Assembly: GCA_023390905.1 (NCBI GenBank)
Contig: JAEWBY010000061.1
Span: 1 to 64,000 of the forward strand
DNA length: 64,000 nucleotides
Origin: Pseudomonadota bacterium
GTDB lineage: Bacteria; Pseudomonadota; Gammaproteobacteria; Xanthomonadales; Xanthomonadaceae
Reading direction: 5' to 3'
The stretch's first letter is position 1; each line of letters begins with the position of its first letter. This document shows positions 16,849-26,390 of the stretch, piece by piece. The notes beneath the pieces were generated by a model. That model was not told the origin of the DNA and ran no database searches. It worked only from the letters and a program-made list of their open reading frames with translations. The translations under genes and the position numbers were made by a program.

Positions 16849-17706
16849 TCAGTAGCCCAGCCGCGACAGCACCGATTGCGTCGGCTTGGCCAGGTTGAGG
16901 GTATAGAAATGCAGGGACGGAGCGCCGCCAGCCACGAGCCGCTCGCACAATTGCGCCACGACGTCCGCGCCGAATTCGCGGATGCTCTCGGCATCGTCGC
17001 CGTAGGCCTGCATGCGCTTGCTGATCCAGCGCGGGATCTCCGCGCCGCACGCTTCGGAGAAGCGCCTGAGCTGGGTGAAGTTGGAGATCGGCATGATGCC
17101 CGGCACGATCGGAATCGTGACGCCGAGCCGGCGCGCGGCATCGACGAAATGGAAATACGCATCCGGGTTGTAGAAGTACTGCGTGATCGCGCCGTCCGCG
17201 CCGGCATCCACCTTGGCCTTGAAGTACTTCAGATCGCTGAGCGCATCGTCCGACTGCGGATGGGTCTCGGGATAGCAGCCCACCTCGATATGGAAGGTGT
17301 CGCCGTGTTCCTGGCGGATGAACTCGATCAGTTCGGAGGCGTAGCGCAGATCGCCCGGATGGCCCATGCCTGATGGCAGATCCCCGCGCAGCGCGACGAT
17401 GCGCGTGCAGCCGATCGCGCGATACAGCTTGAGCAGCTCGCGGATTTCCTCGCGGCTGCCGCCGACGCAGGACAGATGCGGTGCCGCGCAGAAGCCGTGC
17501 TTCTGGTGCAGATGGCGCACGGTCTCGGAGGTATAGCTCAGCGTCGAGCCACCTGCGCCGAAGGTGCAGGACACGTACTCCGGGCCGTGGCTCTTCAGCT
17601 TTTCCGCCGTGCGATCGAGCTGCGCGCGCTGCTCGTCGGTCTTGGGGGGGTAGAACTCGAAGGACAGGGGAGAGGGAAGTCGGGAACCGGTAACCGGGTC
17701 GCGCAT
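16849..17706 (-). CDS. metF: 5,10-methylenetetrahydrofolate reductase MetF
   Basis: FAD enzyme that makes 5-methyltetrahydrofolate for methionine synthesis. The 285 residues contain SFEFYPPKTDEQ, the catalytic Glu region SCTFGAGGSTLSYT, IVALRGDLPSG, and GADGAITQYFYNPDAYFHFV. Start at ATG 17706; a TTG at 17712 is also in frame. The first 13 codons (MRDPVTGSRLPSP) are written in repeat-like GGTTACCGGTTCCCGACTTC sequence, and most MetF proteins begin close to SFEFYPPK, so the extension looks acquired. It is probably transcribed behind ahcY and the SAH riboswitch, across an intervening pseudogene. Confidence 0.93.
   Translation of the reverse strand: MRDPVTGSRLPSPLSFEFYPPKTDEQRAQLDRTAEKLKSHGPEYVSCTFGAGGSTLSYTSETVRHLHQKHGFCAAPHLSCVGGSREEIRELLKLYRAIGCTRIVALRGDLPSGMGHPGDLRYASELIEFIRQEHGDTFHIEVGCYPETHPQSDDALSDLKYFKAKVDAGADGAITQYFYNPDAYFHFVDAARRLGVTIPIVPGIMPISNFTQLRRFSEACGAEIPRWISKRMQAYGDDAESIREFGADVVAQLCERLVAGGAPSLHFYTLNLAKPTQSVLSRLGY
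17671..17698. repeat. Inverted repeat, metF side of the pseudogene element
   Basis: Purine-rich AGAGGGAAGTCGGGAACCGG followed by TAACCGGG. GGTAACCGG at 17689-17697 is matched in inverted orientation by CCGGTTACC at 18096-18104 on the far side of the pseudogene. CGGGAACCGG (17681) is shared with the remnant at 6163. Confidence 0.55.
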
Positions 17707-17712
17707 TTTCAA

Positions 17713-18093
17713 TCATCCATTAGCAAGGTACGGACTTCGACGAATGAACGCGTTGAGCATGGCTGCCAGCTTCTGGACAAGAGCCTGGATGGCCTCGCGT
17801 TATCGAGAAAACCCGGATCCTTGGCAATCCAGAGCTGTGTGTCCAATTCCATCAGCGAACCGCGCGCGATCCTAAGGTGATAGACGTATTCCTCCGGTTG
17901 CCCCTTCCAGCGCCTTCGGCGATGTTGGAAGGGACACTCACCGCGCATCGTCTGACCTGTGCCGTGAGCCCGTAACGCTCCTCGTCCGGGAAACCGCTCG
18001 ACACGCGATAAACCTCGCGCGCGTCAATCGCATGGCTTCCTTCCAGACGTCCAGGCCGTAATGCAACGGCCTGGTGGTTTTCCGGCTATCCAT
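17713..18093 (-). pseudogene. Four-helix-bundle protein (S23/Avd-like), three frameshifts
   Basis: Remnant of a small protein of the 23S rRNA intervening-sequence/four-helix-bundle family, originally about 125 residues. Reading down the minus strand the pieces are LHYGLDVWKEAMRL, then REVYRVSSGFPDEERYGLTA and VRRCAVSVPSNIAEGAGRG in a second frame, then EEYVYHLRIARGSLMELDTQ and LWIAKDPGFLDN in a third, and EAIQALVQKLAAMLNAFIRR then SPYLANG-stop in a fourth segment. Frame changes fall near 18018-18025 (in a CGCGCGCG run), 17892-17900 and 17793-17798. No in-frame stop interrupts the pieces, so inactivation looks recent. It sits between ahcY and metF, and both ends carry CCGGTTACC-type inverted repeats. 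Confidence 0.85.
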
Positions 18094-18104
18094 TTCCGGT
18101 TACC
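18082..18104. repeat. Inverted repeat, ahcY side of the pseudogene element
   Basis: CCGGCTATCCATTTCCGG then TTACC. The 9-mer CCGGTTACC (18096-18104) is the inverse of GGTAACCGG at 17689-17697. It overlaps the pseudogene start codon (ATG at 18093) and ends 11 bases before the ahcY stop. Confidence 0.55.
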
Positions 18105-18114
18105 TGCTATCGAC

Positions 18115-19548
18115 TCAATAACGATAATGATCCGGCTTGTACGGTCCTTCCACCGCGATGCCGAGATAGTCGGCCTGATCCTTCGTCAGCTTCGTCAGCT
18201 TCACGCCGATCTTTTCCAGGTGCAGGCGGGCGACTTCTTCGTCGAGCTGCTTGGGCAGGCGGTAGACGGTCTTTTCGTAGACGTCCTTGTTGGCCCACAG
18301 ATCGATCTGCGCCAGCGTCTGGTTGGCGAACGAGTTGGACATCACGAAGCTCGGGTGGCCGGTGGCGCAGCCGAGATTGACCAGCCGGCCTTCAGCCAGC
18401 AGGAAGATCGCGTTGCCGCCAGGGAACACGTACTTGTCCACCTGCGGCTTGATGTTGACCTTCTGCACGCCGGGGAAATTCACCAGCGCATCGACCTGGA
18501 TCTCGTTGTCGAAGTGGCCGATGTTGCAGACGATGGCCTGATCCTTCATCGCCTTCATGTGATCGATGGTGATGATGTCCTTGTTGCCGGTGGTGGTGAC
18601 GTAGATGTCGGCCATGCCCAGCGTGTCTTCGACGGTGTTGACCTCGAAGCCTTCCATCGCCGCCTGCAGCGCGCAGATCGGGTCGATTTCGGTGACGATG
18701 ACGCGCGCGCCGTACGCACGCAGCGAGTGCGCCGAACCCTTGCCCACGTCGCCGTAACCGCAGACCACGGCCACCTTGCCGGCCAGCATCACGTCCATCG
18801 CGCGCTTGAGGCCGTCGGCCAGCGACTCGCGGCAGCCGTACAGGTTGTCGAACTTGGACTTGGTCACCGAGTCATTGACGTTGATCGCCGGAATCAGCAG
18901 CTTGCCCTGCTCGGCGAGCTGGTACAGGCGGTGCACGCCGGTGGTGGTTTCCTCGGAAACGCCCTTCCAGTTCTTCACCACTTCGGTCCAGTAGCCCGGA
19001 CGTTCCTGGTGCACGCGCTTGAGCAGGTTCTTGATGACCTGTTCTTCGTGGTTGGACGAAGGCGTGTTGACCCAGTCCGAACCATTCTCCAGTTCGTAGC
19101 CCTTGTGGATCAGCAGGGTGACATCGCCGCCGTCATCGACGACCAGCTGCGGGCCGAGCTTGCCGCCGCCGAAGCTCAGCGCATCGAGCGTGCAGTCCCA
19201 GTACTCTTCCAGCGTCTCGCCCTTCCAGGCGAACACCGGCGTGCCGCTGGCGGCGATCGCGGCGGCCGCGTGGTCCTGGGTGGAGAAGATGTTGCACGAG
19301 GCCCAGCGCACGTCGGCGCCGAGATCGACCAGCGTCTCGATCAGCACGGCGGTCTGGATGGTCATGTGCAGCGAGCCGGTCACGCGCACGCCCTTGAGCG
19401 GCTGGGCGGCGGCGTGCTTGCGGCGGATGGACATCAGCCCCGGCATTTCGTGCTCGGCGATGTCGATTTCCTTGCGGCCCCAATCGGCCAGGGAAATGTC
19501 GGCGACCTTGTAATCGCCCTCGGTGGAAAACTGGCGTACGGCGTTCAT
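18115..19548 (-). CDS. ahcY: Adenosylhomocysteinase
   Basis: NAD-dependent enzyme that splits S-adenosylhomocysteine into adenosine and homocysteine and so regenerates the methyl cycle. The 477 residues show [16 protein letters not shown], the NAD loop [15 protein letters not shown], the catalytic region [33 protein letters not shown], and the conserved C-terminus [12 protein letters not shown] 19548 (MNAVRQFS) is chosen over the ATG at 19584 because the latter lies in the riboswitch expression region. The first gene after a SAH riboswitch, expressed when SAH accumulates. Confidence 0.97.
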   Translation of the reverse strand: MNAVRQFSTEGDYKVADISLADWGRKEIDIAEHEMPGLMSIRRKHAAAQPLKGVRVTGSLHMTIQTAVLIETLVDLGADVRWASCNIFSTQDHAAAAIAASGTPVFAWKGETLEEYWDCTLDALSFGGGKLGPQLVVDDGGDVTLLIHKGYELENGSDWVNTPSSNHEEQVIKNLLKRVHQERPGYWTEVVKNWKGVSEETTTGVHRLYQLAEQGKLLIPAINVNDSVTKSKFDNLYGCRESLADGLKRAMDVMLAGKVAVVCGYGDVGKGSAHSLRAYGARVIVTEIDPICALQAAMEGFEVNTVEDTLGMADIYVTTTGNKDIITIDHMKAMKDQAIVCNIGHFDNEIQVDALVNFPGVQKVNIKPQVDKYVFPGGNAIFLLAEGRLVNLGCATGHPSFVMSNSFANQTLAQIDLWANKDVYEKTVYRLPKQLDEEVARLHLEKIGVKLTKLTKDQADYLGIAVEGPYKPDHYRY

Positions 19549-19590
19549 GGTGTGGCTCCGGTAGTGGGCGAGCGCAGCTCGCATTCTCGA

Positions 19591-19659
19591 CCGGGCGCCG
19601 TTACAAGAAGATTCCTGCCGAGCCTGGCCGTCTGATCACGGTCGCAGCGCCCCTCGGCG
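19591..19659 (-). promoter_or_regulatory. S-adenosylhomocysteine (SAH) riboswitch
   Basis: On the minus strand the leader reads GCCGAGGGGCGCTGCGACC, then CCAGGCTCGGC, then AACGGCGCCCG. These are the conserved P1/J and pseudoknot strands of the SAH riboswitch class, in order. CCGAG pairs with CTCGG, and GGGCGC with GCGCCC. It ends about 43 bases before the ahcY start. SAH binding is known to turn such genes on. Confidence 0.9.
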
Positions 19660-19667
19660 GGGCCGGC

Positions 19668-19673
19668 ATTATA
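19668..19673 (-). promoter_or_regulatory. Promoter -10 of ahcY
   Basis: A perfect TATAAT on the minus strand, about 9 bases before the riboswitch P1 stem, placing the transcript start at the beginning of the aptamer. The -35 is weak (ATCTTT at 17-base spacing). Confidence 0.65.
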
Positions 19674-19813
19674 TCGCTTGTTCCGGATGGAAAGATGAGC
19701 CGCGGCCCGCAGCGATGGGGTAGGCTTGGGATTGCTGCCCTGCAGCAGCACCGCCGGGCTCGACCGGAGACCGGCTTCCCCCACAACGGACGACTGGAAA
19801 GCCCCGCACCTGC

Positions 19814-22540
19814 ATGAACAGCCCGCGCAGTCTCGAGTTCGCCGCCCCCGATGTCCCGCTCCGTGAAGACGTGCGCCGCCTCGGCGCCCTGGTGGGCGAC
19901 ATGCTCGCCGAACAGGTGTCGCCGGAATTCCTCGCCGAGGTCGAACGCGTGCGCACCGCCGCGATCGCGCGCCGCCAGAGCGATGCGCCACCGCAGTCGC
20001 TGGCCGGGCTGCTCGCGGGTCTGGAACCGGGGCGGGCCGAAGCGCTGATTCGCGCGTTCAGCACCTATTTCCAGGTGGTCAACATCGCCGAACGCGTGCA
20101 CCGCATCCGCCGCCGCCGTGACTACCAGCGCGCCGCCAGCGCCAAGCCGCAGCCCGAAGGCCTGCATGACACCCTGCTGCGCCTGAAGGATCAGGGCGTG
20201 ACCATCAACGAACTGGCGCAGTGGCTGCCGCGCATCGACATCGAGCCGGTGTTCACCGCGCACCCGACCGAAGCCGTGCGCCGCGCGCTGCTGGAGAAGG
20301 AACAACTGATGGTGGCCAGCCTGGTCAACGGACTGGACGGCCAGCGCACGCCGGGCGAGCAGGCCAGCGACACCGCGCGCTTCCGCATGGCGCTGACCTC
20401 GGCCTGGCAGACGGCTGATTCATCGCCGGTCCGGCCCACGGTGGACGACGAGCGCGAACACGTCGGCTTCTATCTGATCGAAGTGCTGTACCGGGTGATG
20501 CCGGTGCTGTACGAATCCCTGGAAACGGCGATCACCGAAGTCTACGGCGCCGCGCCCGCGCTCACCGCACGACTGCCGCGCCTGCTGCGCTTCGGCACGT
20601 GGGTGGGCGGCGACATGGACGGCAATCCGAACGTCGACGCCGGCACCATCACTGCCACGCTCAATGCGCAGCGCGCCTCGATCCTGCGCCGCTATCTGAA
20701 GGAACTGCGCCAGCTCACCACCCTGTTGAGCCAGTCCACCGAACTGGTCGCGGTGTCGCCGGAGATTCTCGCGCGCATCGGGGAATACCGCGCGCTGTTG
20801 CCGAAGGCCGCGCGCCAGTCGCGTCCGCGCCACGGCGACATGCCGTACCGGCTGCTCAATGATCTGATGCGTGCGCGCCTGCAGGCCACGCTGGAGGACC
20901 TGCCCGAAGGCTACGGCGGGCCGGACGAATTCGCACACGACATCGATCTGATTCTGCACAGCCTGGAGGCCAATCGCGGCATCCACGCCGGTTGGTTCGC
21001 GGTGCGCCGGCTGGCGTGGCGCGTGCGCAGTTTCGGCTTCCATCTCGCGCGCCTGGACGTGCGGCAGGAATCGAGCGTGCATGCGCGCGCCGTGGCTTCC
21101 TCGCTCGACGATGCGCGCTGGGACGAGCGCGATGCGATCGAACGGGCCGCGCACCTGGCGCCGTTCGCCAGCGGCGAACAGACGCTGCCGGCCAGCGATG
21201 AAGAAGGCAATCAGCGGCTGGATGCGGTGTTCGCCGCGCTCGGCGATGCGCGCCGGCGCCACGGCGCCGAAGCCCTCGGCGCGTACATCATCAGCATGGC
21301 GCACAACCGCGCCGACGTATTGACCGTGCTGGCGCTGGCGCGTCGCGGCGGGCTGGTCGATGAGCAGGGCCATGTGCCGCTGGACATCGCGCCGCTGTTC
21401 GAAACAGTGGACGATCTGCGCCATGGACCGGAAACACTGCGCGATCTGCTGGCCGATCCGGTGTACCGCGATCATCTGGCCGCGCGCGGCAACACGCAGA
21501 TGGTGATGCTCGGTTATTCGGACAGCGGCAAGGACGGCGGCATCGCGGCCTCGCGCTGGGGTCTCCAGCGCGGCCAAGTGGAACTGCTGCAGACGGCCAA
21601 CGAGCTCGGCATCAAGCTGACGTTCTTCCACGGCCGGGGCGGCTCGATCAGCCGCGGCGGCGGCAAGACCACGCGCGCGGTGGACGCCTCGCCGCGCGGC
21701 AGCGTCGATGGTCGTCTGCGCGTGACCGAACAGGGCGAGGTGATCCACCGCAAGTACGGTATCCGCGCGCTCGCGCTGCGATCACTGGAACAGGCGACCA
21801 GCGCCGTGCTGCTCTCGTCCCTGCGCCCGCGCCCGGGCGAACCACGCGAGCCCGGTTGGCGGGTGATCATGGATGCAATCGCCACGCGCAGCAGCGAGGT
21901 GTACCGCGATTTCGTCGGCGCGCCGCGCTTCATGGATTACTTCCGCAGCGCCACGCCGATCGACGTCATCGAACGGATGACGCTGGGCTCGCGCCCATCG
22001 CGACGGCTGGGCCAGAACGCCGCGCTCAGCAATCTGCGCGCGATTCCGTGGGTGTTCGCCTGGAGCCAAGCGCGCGCGGTGATACCGGGCTGGTTCGGCG
22101 TCGGCAGCGGGCTGGACGCAGCGGTGCGCGAACACGGCGAGGACGCCTTGCGCGAAATGGCGCGCGACTGGCCGTTCTTCCGCACCTTCCTCGACGATAT
22201 TTCGATGGTGCTGGCCAAGGGCGATCTGAGCATCGCCGAGATGTTCTCGCGCATGAGCGGCGATGACCTGCATGAAGCCTTCTTCCCGCGCATCCGCGAT
22301 GAACATGCGCTCACGCTGCACTGGGTGCTGAAGCTGATCGGCGATGACTGGCTGTTGCAGCACGATCAGCGGCTGGCGCTGTCGATCCGCCTGCGCAATC
22401 CGTACATCGATCCGATCAGCGTGATGCAGGTGGATCTGCTCAAGCGCTGGCGCGAGACCGATCGCGAGGACGAACAACTGCTGCGCGTGCTGGTGGCGAG
22501 CATCAACGGCGTCGCGCAGGGCGTGCAGAACACCGGCTAG
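19814..22540 (+). CDS. ppc: Phosphoenolpyruvate carboxylase
   Basis: Anaplerotic enzyme forming oxaloacetate from PEP and bicarbonate. The 908 residues include the catalytic His motif [12 protein letters not shown] (about residue 150), the Lys motif [19 protein letters not shown] (about 565), the glycine loop [14 protein letters not shown] (about 605), and a C-terminal end [12 protein letters not shown] typical of the tetrameric enzyme. Full length and intact. Monocistronic, divergent from ahcY; the 139 bases upstream of the riboswitch promoter must hold its promoter. The ATG at 19814 has no strong ribosome site. Confidence 0.97.
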   Translation: MNSPRSLEFAAPDVPLREDVRRLGALVGDMLAEQVSPEFLAEVERVRTAAIARRQSDAPPQSLAGLLAGLEPGRAEALIRAFSTYFQVVNIAERVHRIRRRRDYQRAASAKPQPEGLHDTLLRLKDQGVTINELAQWLPRIDIEPVFTAHPTEAVRRALLEKEQLMVASLVNGLDGQRTPGEQASDTARFRMALTSAWQTADSSPVRPTVDDEREHVGFYLIEVLYRVMPVLYESLETAITEVYGAAPALTARLPRLLRFGTWVGGDMDGNPNVDAGTITATLNAQRASILRRYLKELRQLTTLLSQSTELVAVSPEILARIGEYRALLPKAARQSRPRHGDMPYRLLNDLMRARLQATLEDLPEGYGGPDEFAHDIDLILHSLEANRGIHAGWFAVRRLAWRVRSFGFHLARLDVRQESSVHARAVASSLDDARWDERDAIERAAHLAPFASGEQTLPASDEEGNQRLDAVFAALGDARRRHGAEALGAYIISMAHNRADVLTVLALARRGGLVDEQGHVPLDIAPLFETVDDLRHGPETLRDLLADPVYRDHLAARGNTQMVMLGYSDSGKDGGIAASRWGLQRGQVELLQTANELGIKLTFFHGRGGSISRGGGKTTRAVDASPRGSVDGRLRVTEQGEVIHRKYGIRALALRSLEQATSAVLLSSLRPRPGEPREPGWRVIMDAIATRSSEVYRDFVGAPRFMDYFRSATPIDVIERMTLGSRPSRRLGQNAALSNLRAIPWVFAWSQARAVIPGWFGVGSGLDAAVREHGEDALREMARDWPFFRTFLDDISMVLAKGDLSIAEMFSRMSGDDLHEAFFPRIRDEHALTLHWVLKLIGDDWLLQHDQRLALSIRLRNPYIDPISVMQVDLLKRWRETDREDEQLLRVLVASINGVAQGVQNTG

Positions 22541-22565
22541 AACGGTCTGGTGCGGTCGTGGCTGT

Positions 22566-23426
22566 CTATGGATGGCACGGCCGCTTCGGCGGATCCAGGT
22601 GCAGATCGAGCCAGCGGAACAGATCCGACACAACCTGGCTGCGCTCGGCGTCGGTCTCGTTGTAGATCTCGTGGTACAGGCGCTGGTACTCATGGACTTC
22701 GAGTTTGCGCGGCGGCGCGGCGGCGGCGAATTCGCGCGCGCCGGCCGGATCGACGAAGCGATCATCGGCGGCGAACTGCAACAGCGTCGGCACCTTCAAC
22801 GTCGCCGCCTGTTCGATCACCCGCTGCCCGCCCAGGAAGATGAAATGCGCCAGCCGCGCGCTGATGCGATCGTGGTTCAGCGGATCGCTCCGGAAGTCCT
22901 CGATGATGCGCGGGTCGTGCGAGAGATGCTCCGCCGGCAGGCCGCTGCGCAACCGCAGGTGCGGCAACCAGTGCACCAGCCGGCCGGCGAGCCGGCGCTG
23001 GAAGCGGCTGGCATGCGTGCGCAACGCCGGGGACGAGGCGATCAACCCGCGCGGCATCAACCCCATCACCACGACCGCGTACATCGCCACCAGCCCGCCC
23101 ATGCTGTGGCCGAACACGAACGGCACGTCTTCGCCCTCGGAAGCGTAAGCGGCGAACACGTCGAGCAGATCATGCGCGAGCTGGGTATTGTGCCCATCCA
23201 CGCGCGCACGTTCGCCTTCGGAACGTCCGTGTCCGCGATGATCGTAGGCGCGCACGGAAATGCCGGCTCCCACCAGATCGTCCGCGAGCCGCGCGTAGCG
23301 GCCACTGTGTTCACCCAGTCCGTGCACCAGCAGCAGTCGCGCGCGCGGCTGCGCGGCGATCCAGTCGCGCTGGTGGAGTTGAAGACCGCCGGAGGCGGTG
23401 AACCGGGAATCGTGGACGGTGTGCAT
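22566..23426 (-). CDS. Alpha/beta hydrolase, monoacylglycerol-lipase-like
   Basis: Serine hydrolase of 286 residues from the chosen ATG. It has an HG oxyanion region LLVHGLGEHSGRYARLA, the nucleophile elbow FGHSMGGLVAM, an Asp in FAADDRFVDPAG, and the catalytic His in EYQRLYHEIYNE, the full layout of monoacylglycerol lipases/lysophospholipases. There is no signal peptide. The frame is open to 23483, overlapping the uup stop by 8 bases, so coupling to uup is possible with that longer form; ATG 23426 (MHTVHDSR) suits the family length better. Substrate unproven. Confidence 0.85.
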   Translation of the reverse strand: MHTVHDSRFTASGGLQLHQRDWIAAQPRARLLLVHGLGEHSGRYARLADDLVGAGISVRAYDHRGHGRSEGERARVDGHNTQLAHDLLDVFAAYASEGEDVPFVFGHSMGGLVAMYAVVVMGLMPRGLIASSPALRTHASRFQRRLAGRLVHWLPHLRLRSGLPAEHLSHDPRIIEDFRSDPLNHDRISARLAHFIFLGGQRVIEQAATLKVPTLLQFAADDRFVDPAGAREFAAAAPPRKLEVHEYQRLYHEIYNETDAERSQVVSDLFRWLDLHLDPPKRPCHP

Positions 23427-23475
23427 GCGCGCAGGATCGCACGCCGCCGGGCGCATCGGGTATGACCGCCTGCGC

Positions 23476-25350
23476 TCAGCCATCCAGCTCGGACCAGCGC
23501 TGATAGGCCTGGTCCAGTTCCGCCTGCAGGCGCGCGAGCGCTTCGTTCGCCTGCTGGAGCTGCGACGGATCCTGCTGGTAATACGCCGGATCGTTCATCG
23601 CTTCGGTACGCGCGGCGATGTCGGCCTCCAATGCTTCGATGCGGCCGGGCAGTTGTTCAAGCTCGCGCGTTTCCTTGTACCCGAGCTTGCGCCGGGGCGG
23701 CGCGGCCACGGTCGCTGCCGCCGCGGGGGCAGGCACCACCGGCGCGGGATCGGCGCGTACAGGCGCGGCCGCCGGCACCGGCCGCTGGCGCAGCCAGTCG
23801 CTGTAGCCACCGACGTAATCACCGAGGCGGCCTTCGCCCTCCAGCACCAGCGTGCTGGTGACCACGTTGTCGAGGAAGTTGCGATCGTGGCTCACCAGCA
23901 GCAGCGTTCCGGTGTAGTCGATCAGCAGCTCTTCCAGCAGTTCGAGCGTTTCCACATCGAGATCGTTGGTCGGTTCGTCCATCACCAGCAGGTTCGAGGG
24001 CTGCGCGAACAGCCGCGCCAGCAGCAGGCGATTGCGTTCGCCGCCGGACAGGCGGGTGATGGGCGCGCGCGCGCGTTCGGGCGAGAACAGGAAATCCTGC
24101 AGATAGCCGATCACATGCTTGCGGCTGCCGTTGATCTCGACGAAGTCGCGACCCTCGGCCACGTTCTCCAGCGCGTTGCGCGTTTCATCGAGCTGGCTGC
24201 GGTGCTGATCGAAATACGCGATCTGCAGGCCGGTGCCGAGCTTGACCTCGCCGCGATCGGGCCGGAGTTCGCCGAGCAGGATCTTCAGCAGCGTCGATTT
24301 GCCCGAACCATTGGGGCCGATGATGCCCACGCGATCGCCGCGCATGACGGTCACCGATACATCATAGAGCAACTGCCGGCCCGCGTACTGCTGCGAAATG
24401 TGGCTGGCCTCGATGACCTTGCGTCCGGAGGCCTGCGCCGCGGCCGCTTCCATCTTCACGTTGCCGGAGAGTTCGCGACGCTGCGCGCGCTCGCGCCGCA
24501 TCGCCTTCAGCGCGGTGACGCGGCCTTCGTTGCGCGTGCGGCGCGCCTTGATGCCCTGGCGGATCCACACTTCTTCCTGCGCGAGCAGTTTGTCGAACCG
24601 CGCGTTCTCCTGCGCCTCGGCGTGCAGGCGCTCCTCGCGGCGGCGCAGGTAGTTGTCGTAATCACCCGGCCAACTGGTGAGCCGGCCGCGATCGATTTCG
24701 ATGATGCGCGTCGCCAGCGCGCGCAGGAAACTGCGATCGTGGGTGACGAACACCAGGCTGCCTTCGAACTGCTTGAGGAAACCTTCGAGCCAGGCGATGG
24801 CCTCGATGTCGAGATGGTTGGTCGGTTCGTCGAGCAGCAGGATGTCCGGCTTGCGCACCAGCGCCTGCGCTAGCAGGACGCGGCGCTTCATGCCGCCGGA
24901 CAGCGCGGCGAAGTCCGCGTCCTCGGGCAATTCCAGCCGCGCGATCACCTGTTGGACTCGGCGATCGAGATCCCAGCCGTGTTGCGCTTCGATCCGCGCC
25001 TGCGCCTCGCCGAGCGCGGCCATGTCGCCCTCGTGCAGCGCATGATGGTAGGCCGCCAGCAGTGCGCCCAGATCACCCAGTCCCTGCGCGACCACGTCGA
25101 ACACCGTGCCGTGCGTATCCTGCGGGACTTCCTGCGCCATCCGCGCGACGACCACGCCGGTCTGCACGCGGATTTCGCCATCGTCCGGCTTCAGTTCGCC
25201 GGCCATCAGCCGCATCAGCGTGGACTTGCCGGCGCCGTTGCGGCCCACGATGCAGACGCGCTCGCCGGCTTCGATGGAGAGATCGACGTGTTCGAGAAGA
25301 AGCGGCCCGCCGACGCTGAAGTCGACCCGCTGGAATTGCAGAAGAGACAT
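23476..25350 (-). CDS. uup: ABC-F ATPase Uup
   Basis: Soluble tandem ABC ATPase of 624 residues that works on ribosomes or on DNA intermediates; there are no membrane segments. Domain 1 has Walker A GRNGAGKST, signature LSGGMKRR and Walker B DILLLDEPTNHLD. A charged linker (KARRTRNEGRVTALKAMRRE) follows. Domain 2 has GPNGSGKST, LSGGERNR and LLVMDEPTNDLD. A Pro/Ala-rich hinge leads to a C-terminal coiled coil (about 545-624, RRKLGYKETRELEQLPGRIE), diagnostic of Uup. Start ATG 25350; the open frame beyond is a shadow of cdsA. It lies 56 bases after cdsA on the same strand. Confidence 0.93.
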   Translation of the reverse strand: MSLLQFQRVDFSVGGPLLLEHVDLSIEAGERVCIVGRNGAGKSTLMRLMAGELKPDDGEIRVQTGVVVARMAQEVPQDTHGTVFDVVAQGLGDLGALLAAYHHALHEGDMAALGEAQARIEAQHGWDLDRRVQQVIARLELPEDADFAALSGGMKRRVLLAQALVRKPDILLLDEPTNHLDIEAIAWLEGFLKQFEGSLVFVTHDRSFLRALATRIIEIDRGRLTSWPGDYDNYLRRREERLHAEAQENARFDKLLAQEEVWIRQGIKARRTRNEGRVTALKAMRRERAQRRELSGNVKMEAAAAQASGRKVIEASHISQQYAGRQLLYDVSVTVMRGDRVGIIGPNGSGKSTLLKILLGELRPDRGEVKLGTGLQIAYFDQHRSQLDETRNALENVAEGRDFVEINGSRKHVIGYLQDFLFSPERARAPITRLSGGERNRLLLARLFAQPSNLLVMDEPTNDLDVETLELLEELLIDYTGTLLLVSHDRNFLDNVVTSTLVLEGEGRLGDYVGGYSDWLRQRPVPAAAPVRADPAPVVPAPAAAATVAAPPRRKLGYKETRELEQLPGRIEALEADIAARTEAMNDPAYYQQDPSQLQQANEALARLQAELDQAYQRWSELDG

Positions 25351-25406
25351 GCGGGCATTGTACCCGCTGGCTGCGTTCCGGCCCGCGTGCCGGACGTCGA
25401 AGCCCG

Positions 25407-26390
25407 CTACTGGAAACCGTAGCGGACCACGTGGAAGAACACCGGCGCGGCGAACACGACCGAATCGAGCCGATCCAGCATGCCGCCGTGGCCCTCGATC
25501 ATCTCGCCCCAGTCCTTCGCGCCCAGGCTGCGCTTGACCGCCGACAGCGCCAGCCCGCCCAGGAATCCGCAGATGACGATCAGCAGCGCCAGCAATCCCG
25601 ATTGCAGCGGCGTGAAGGGCGTGATCCACCACAGCGCCGCGCCGACCGTCGCCGCCGACAGTCCGCCGCCGATCAGCCCTTCGACCGTCTTCGATGGACT
25701 GACCTGTGGCGCGAGCAGATGCCGGCCGAACAGCTTGCCGAACACGTACTGCAGGACGTCGCTCAACTGCACCACCAGCAGCAGGCAGAACAGCAGCATC
25801 AGGTTCTGGCCTTCGTAGCCGGGAATGCGCAGCAGCATCAGCGCCGGCGCATGGCTCAGGCAGTACACCGTCAGCATCAGGCCCCATTGCACCTTGGTGT
25901 TGCGTGCGAGGAAATCCTCGGTGTCGCCGGACAGCGCCGACACTGCCGGCAGCAGCAGGAAGCCGTACACCGGGATGCACATGACGAACAGGCCGTACCA
26001 GTCCACGCCGATCAGCCAGTACTGCAACGGAATGGCCACGTAGAAGCACAGGCACAGCGCGAGATGGTCGCCACGGCGCGTCGGCGTGAGCGAGATGAAC
26101 TCGCGTAGCGCGAAGAACGAAAGCAGGCCGTACAGCACCAGCGTGGCGATCTTGCCGAGCAGGAAACACGCGGCCAGCACCGCCACCATCACCCACCATG
26201 CGCGGATGCGTGTGTTGAGGTTGTCGACCACCGCGCCGGGCCTGTGCCGCGCGAGCACGCCGCCGATCAGGTTGGCGACCACCAGCAGCGCGATGACGCC
26301 GCCGATCACCCACCAGAACGTCTGCGGCGCGCGCGCCAGTGCCGCGTGCACGAAACCGTCGAGCGGCGCATGGCCGGTGAACGCGATCAT
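25407..26390 (-). CDS. cdsA: Phosphatidate cytidylyltransferase (CdsA-type)
   Basis: Integral membrane enzyme making CDP-diacylglycerol from phosphatidic acid and CTP. The 327 residues include about eight hydrophobic helices and the family signature SAVKRSLGAKDWGEMIEGHGG followed by MLDRLDS near the C-terminus. The start ATG overlaps the plsC stop by four bases (ATGA), so it is the third gene of a lipid operon with a CDP-alcohol phosphatidyltransferase and plsC. A second housekeeping cdsA elsewhere in the genome (usually beside uppS) would be expected, which would make this a paralogue. Confidence 0.9.
   Translation of the reverse strand: MIAFTGHAPLDGFVHAALARAPQTFWWVIGGVIALLVVANLIGGVLARHRPGAVVDNLNTRIRAWWVMVAVLAACFLLGKIATLVLYGLLSFFALREFISLTPTRRGDHLALCLCFYVAIPLQYWLIGVDWYGLFVMCIPVYGFLLLPAVSALSGDTEDFLARNTKVQWGLMLTVYCLSHAPALMLLRIPGYEGQNLMLLFCLLLVVQLSDVLQYVFGKLFGRHLLAPQVSPSKTVEGLIGGGLSAATVGAALWWITPFTPLQSGLLALLIVICGFLGGLALSAVKRSLGAKDWGEMIEGHGGMLDRLDSVVFAAPVFFHVVRYGFQ

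Noticed and set aside
23400..23426. GATTCCCGGTTCACC at the start of the hydrolase gene as another copy of the inverted repeat
   Set aside because: Only about nine bases match, there is no inverted partner, and they encode a plausible protein start.
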